Shown here: piece by piece, positions 5,281 through 6,797 of the stretch
Layout of the letters: each line of letters opens with the position of its first letter
How positions within the stretch are numbered: the stretch's first letter is position 1
Origin: Desulfobacteraceae bacterium
GTDB lineage: Bacteria; Desulfobacterota; DSM-4660; Desulfatiglandales; Desulfatiglandaceae
Assembly (NCBI GenBank): GCA_020349865.1
Contig: CP070700.1
Coordinates: 735,732-742,528 of the forward strand
Direction: 5' to 3'
DNA: 6,797 nt
Made by a program: the position numbers and the translations under genes
The notes under the pieces: generated by a model
Databases searched by the model: none
Told to the model about the DNA's origin: nothing
What the model saw: the letters and a program-made list of their open reading frames with translations, nothing else

Positions 5281-6300
5281 TCAGACTAGAGAACTGCGCA
5301 CCCGCTGCAGTTCCGCCTCCATATCCGCGACAAGTTCGTTCATGATCTGTTCAACGGGCATTACGCGGTCAACCAGTCCGACTGATTGACCGGCCATCAA
5401 TGAGCCATGGGATACGTCACCGTCAACGACGGCATCGCGTAGCCGGCCGGCCCAGAATTCCTCGACCTGCTTCTGCGCCTCTAACCGGGTGATCGCACCC
5501 TTGTCAAGCTGCCCAATAAGTTCTATCTGAAGTCTGCTAAAATCATCTGTGCCACAGTTGCGAAGCGCCCTCACGGCAACAACTGGAAGGCGACTATCGA
5601 ACTGGGGAGTTGAGAAAGCGTCGCGCGCCTTGGCCTTCAGGAATGTCTCTTTGAACCGGGGATGAGCGCAGCTCTCCTCGGCCATTGCGAACCGGGTGCC
5701 AAGTTGTACCCCGGATGCTCCCATAAGCAACATGTGGGCACACATCCTTCCCGTTGCGATGCCCCCGCCAACAAAGATCGGGATGTCGCGTACCTTGAAG
5801 AGGACCTGCTGAAGCAGGATCATGAGAGTTACGTGGCCAACGTGGCCACCAGCTTCCATCCCTTCTAAAATCAAAGCGTCTGCACCATACTCTATCATAC
5901 GATGAGCTATCGACTCAGTGGATGCAAAGCAAAGCACCTTTGCCCCGGTTTGTTTGGCAAGCTGCAGTTCTGCCCGCCGGGGAAAGCTGCCGGCGAAGAC
6001 GACGAACGGAAGCTGCAGTTTCTGAACGAGTGCCAAGTGGTCTCGATATGCGGGAGCGATTGTGATCACGTTCAACCCGAATGGCTTGTCTGTCAGTTTT
6101 CGGGTTTCGAAGACCTGTTGCTCGAGTATCTCACACGGCGCGTTACCCCCAGCCAGACACGCGAAGCCTCCAGCATTGCACACCGATGCGACCAACTTCG
6201 GGTTGCTGACCCAGGTCATGGCACCGCAGATTATCGGGTATCTCACCCTGAGGAAACTACGCCCCAGCTTTGAAAGGCTGTCTAAGAGTTTTGGCTTCAT
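5281..6300 (-). CDS. FabK-like / nitronate monooxygenase-family FMN enzyme
   Basis: From ATG 6300 the protein has 339 residues, a typical length for the family. Motifs run in family order: RYPIICGAMTWVSNPKLVA (phosphate/FMN-binding N-terminus, 20-38), NAGGFACLAGGNAP (42-55), KPFGLNV (72-78), EGMEAGGHVGH (146-156), VGGGIATG (177-184), LGTRFAMAEES (200-210) and VVDGDVSHGSLMAGQSVGLV (291-310). The AGGHVG segment carries the histidine (153) conserved in FabK and nitronate monooxygenases, and the late 'G-S-x-M-A-G-Q' block is typical of FabK-like enoyl-ACP reductases. It could be an NAD(P)H-dependent enoyl-ACP reductase II or a nitronate-oxidising enzyme; sequence alone does not decide. The frame can extend to ATG 6315 or TTG 6321, but GGAAG eight bases before ATG 6300 favours that start. 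No other fatty-acid gene is adjacent. It is GC-richer (34 and 35 of 60 bases in two sampled lines) than the ATPase gene (19 and 27 of 60), suggesting transfer. Confidence 0.85.
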   Translation of the reverse strand: MKPKLLDSLSKLGRSFLRVRYPIICGAMTWVSNPKLVASVCNAGGFACLAGGNAPCEILEQQVFETRKLTDKPFGLNVITIAPAYRDHLALVQKLQLPFVVFAGSFPRRAELQLAKQTGAKVLCFASTESIAHRMIEYGADALILEGMEAGGHVGHVTLMILLQQVLFKVRDIPIFVGGGIATGRMCAHMLLMGASGVQLGTRFAMAEESCAHPRFKETFLKAKARDAFSTPQFDSRLPVVAVRALRNCGTDDFSRLQIELIGQLDKGAITRLEAQKQVEEFWAGRLRDAVVDGDVSHGSLMAGQSVGLVDRVMPVEQIMNELVADMEAELQRVRSSLV

Positions 6301-6379
6301 TCTCTCGTCTTCCATTGGCAACGGTTATGAATTACTTGCATTTTGAAGTGATGTAGGCAGGATGTAACTTGTAAAAAAC

Positions 6380-6408
6380 ATTCTGACTACAGCACGAAAA
6401 AATGTCAA
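6380..6408 (-). promoter_or_regulatory. Sigma70-like promoter for the FabK-like gene
   Basis: On the minus strand a perfect TTGACA (6403-6408) is followed by a 17-base spacer and CAGAAT (6380-6385, 4 of 6 against TATAAT). The predicted start near 6373 leaves a leader of about 73 bases before ATG 6300. The -35 box overlaps one arm of an inverted repeat, CAAGC (6406-6410) and GCTTG (6417-6421), which could be an operator. Because the spacer begins with six Ts, the same repeat could instead be read as a weak terminator for transcription arriving from the tail-fibre gene. Confidence 0.5.
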
Positions 6409-6474
6409 GCATATTCGCTTGTTAGGCTCCTGTCATTCGGTTACTGGTTATACCTATTTATTAGTCATAAGATT

Positions 6475-6503
6475 AAAACGTACTGACAGGGATGTTCCCG
6501 TCA
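6475..6503 (-). terminator. Probable terminator of the tail-fibre-like gene
   Basis: TGAC (6484-6487) plus GGGA (6489-6492) pair with TCCC (6496-6499) plus GTCA (6500-6503) around a TGT loop, with one bulged A at 6488. On the minus strand the hairpin starts 2 bases beyond the TAA (6505-6507) and is followed, after 5 bases, by TTTT (6475-6478). The stem is moderate and the T run short, so it is a plausible but not strong intrinsic terminator. Confidence 0.45.
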
Positions 6504-6504
6504 C

Positions 6505-6797
6505 TTAATTCACCTTGATATACCAGAACACCGCAGCATTTTTGGGCCGTGTTTTCTTCCCTCCTGTGGAATGAGTCAAAAAATTATCAAAGGCTCCATG
6601 GCCCATATAATATCTATAACCTTTTGTATCTGTATCTGCCCATGTGTTGCCAATACGATGATTGTGAGTTTGTAACTCGTCCTCTTGATAACTACCGGCT
6701 TCCCGCTCACCTTCTGGATCTTCTCTTCCGTCGGTTCTGTCTTTATTAATGCCACGAAGGAAAAGCCCACGTAAATCAGGTAATTTTTTAATATTGG
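6505..6797 (-). CDS. Phage tail-fibre / tail-collar type protein (C-terminal part only)
   Basis: The frame enters from the right edge and has no start codon in the window that explains its content. It encodes 96 residues ending at TAA (6505-6507). The order of motifs is that of phage tail-fibre/tail-collar tips: LPDLRGLFLRGINKDRTDG (5-23), GSYQEDELQTHNHRI (34-48) and TGGKKTRPKNAAVFWYIKVN (77-96). The family pattern is 'L-P-D-L-R-G-x-F-x-R-G', then 'G-S-x-Q-x-D-x-x-x-x-H-x-H', then 'T-G-G-x-x-T-R-P-x-N-x-A-V'. The HNH here (44-46) is an H-x-H of the kind that coordinates iron in the T4 long tail-fibre tip. Such proteins bind receptors at the end of phage or phage-like particle fibres, and also occur in stand-alone bacterial genes. 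Whether this one belongs to a prophage, a tailocin or an isolated gene depends on sequence beyond the window. Composition is AT-rich (23 of 60 GC in one sampled line), unlike the FabK-like gene. Confidence 0.78.
   Translation of the reverse strand, partial: NIKKLPDLRGLFLRGINKDRTDGREDPEGEREAGSYQEDELQTHNHRIGNTWADTDTKGYRYYMGHGAFDNFLTHSTGGKKTRPKNAAVFWYIKVN

Larger units (their letters stand above)
6322..6504. other. Intergenic region between the tail-fibre-like and FabK-like genes
   Basis: This 183-base gap contains the probable tail-fibre terminator (6475-6503), the FabK-like promoter (6380-6408) and its overlapping inverted repeat. No open frame with a ribosome-binding site is evident. A GTTAGGC heptamer at 6421-6427 resembles an integron core site, but no matching partner was found. 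Confidence 0.5.

Noticed and set aside
6301..6321. Start of the FabK-like protein at TTG 6321 or ATG 6315
   Set aside because: Neither has a ribosome-binding site; GGAAG is correctly spaced for ATG 6300, which also fits the usual family N-terminus.
6421..6427. GTTAGGC resembling an integron attC core site, with the GC-rich flavoenzyme as a possible cassette
   Set aside because: Neither strand has a matching RYYYAAC/GTTRRRY partner at attC distance with the required imperfect hairpin, and no integrase or second attC is present. The gene also has its own promoter, which cassettes usually lack.
6576..6770. 64-codon minus-strand frame and 66-codon plus-strand frame at the right end as genes
   Set aside because: Both overlap the tail-collar reading frame, which alone carries recognisable protein motifs; the other frames have no family features.
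1..6797. CRISPR arrays, tRNA or rRNA genes, and insertion sequences
   Set aside because: No regularly spaced direct repeats, no cloverleaf-like sequence, no rRNA-like stretch, and no transposase or terminal inverted repeats were seen.

Overview
The window looks like chromosomal DNA of a Gram-negative anaerobe, most likely a deltaproteobacterium (Desulfobacterota). This is an inference from three genes: a periplasmic five-haem cytochrome c, a soluble ExeA/GspA-type AAA ATPase, and an RNase Z-like metallo-beta-lactamase protein of a form I associate with that group. Most of the window is moderately AT-rich. The FabK-like gene at 5281-6300 is clearly GC-richer.

Layout, left to right. (1) 1-1630, plus strand: the end of an excisionase-type helix-turn-helix gene whose stop overlaps the start of an ExeA-like ATPase gene, so the two form a tight operon. 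A strong hairpin (1668-1698) separates this operon from the convergent gene that follows. (2) 1703-2713, minus strand: an RNase Z-like metallo-hydrolase. (3) 2714-2920: an AT-rich divergent intergenic region with a candidate promoter and a perfect 15-base inverted repeat in front of the next gene. (4) 2921-3487, plus strand: a secreted Tyr/Asn/Gly-rich protein that I cannot assign to a family. (5) 3495-4904, minus strand: a five-haem cytochrome c with a signal peptide and a C-terminal beta-rich domain; its stop lies 7 bases from the stop of the secreted protein. (6) 4905-5280: a mostly non-coding gap holding a nested inverted repeat in the cytochrome leader and a possible 41-residue ORF. (7) 5281-6300, minus strand: an FMN-dependent FabK/nitronate monooxygenase-type enzyme with a good sigma70-like promoter at 6380-6408. 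(8) 6505-6797, minus strand: the C-terminal 96 residues of a phage tail-fibre/tail-collar type protein that enters from the right edge. It has no start codon within the window, so a scan for complete ORFs misses it.

The genes do not form one pathway. The two best-supported functional units are the HTH-ATPase pair and, at the right end, a possibly acquired block in which a GC-rich flavoenzyme sits beside a phage-type tail-fibre gene. I see no complete new defence or mobile system. The most unusual items are the HTH plus truncated-architecture ExeA pair, the unassigned Tyr/Asn/Gly-rich exported protein, and the tail-collar fragment.
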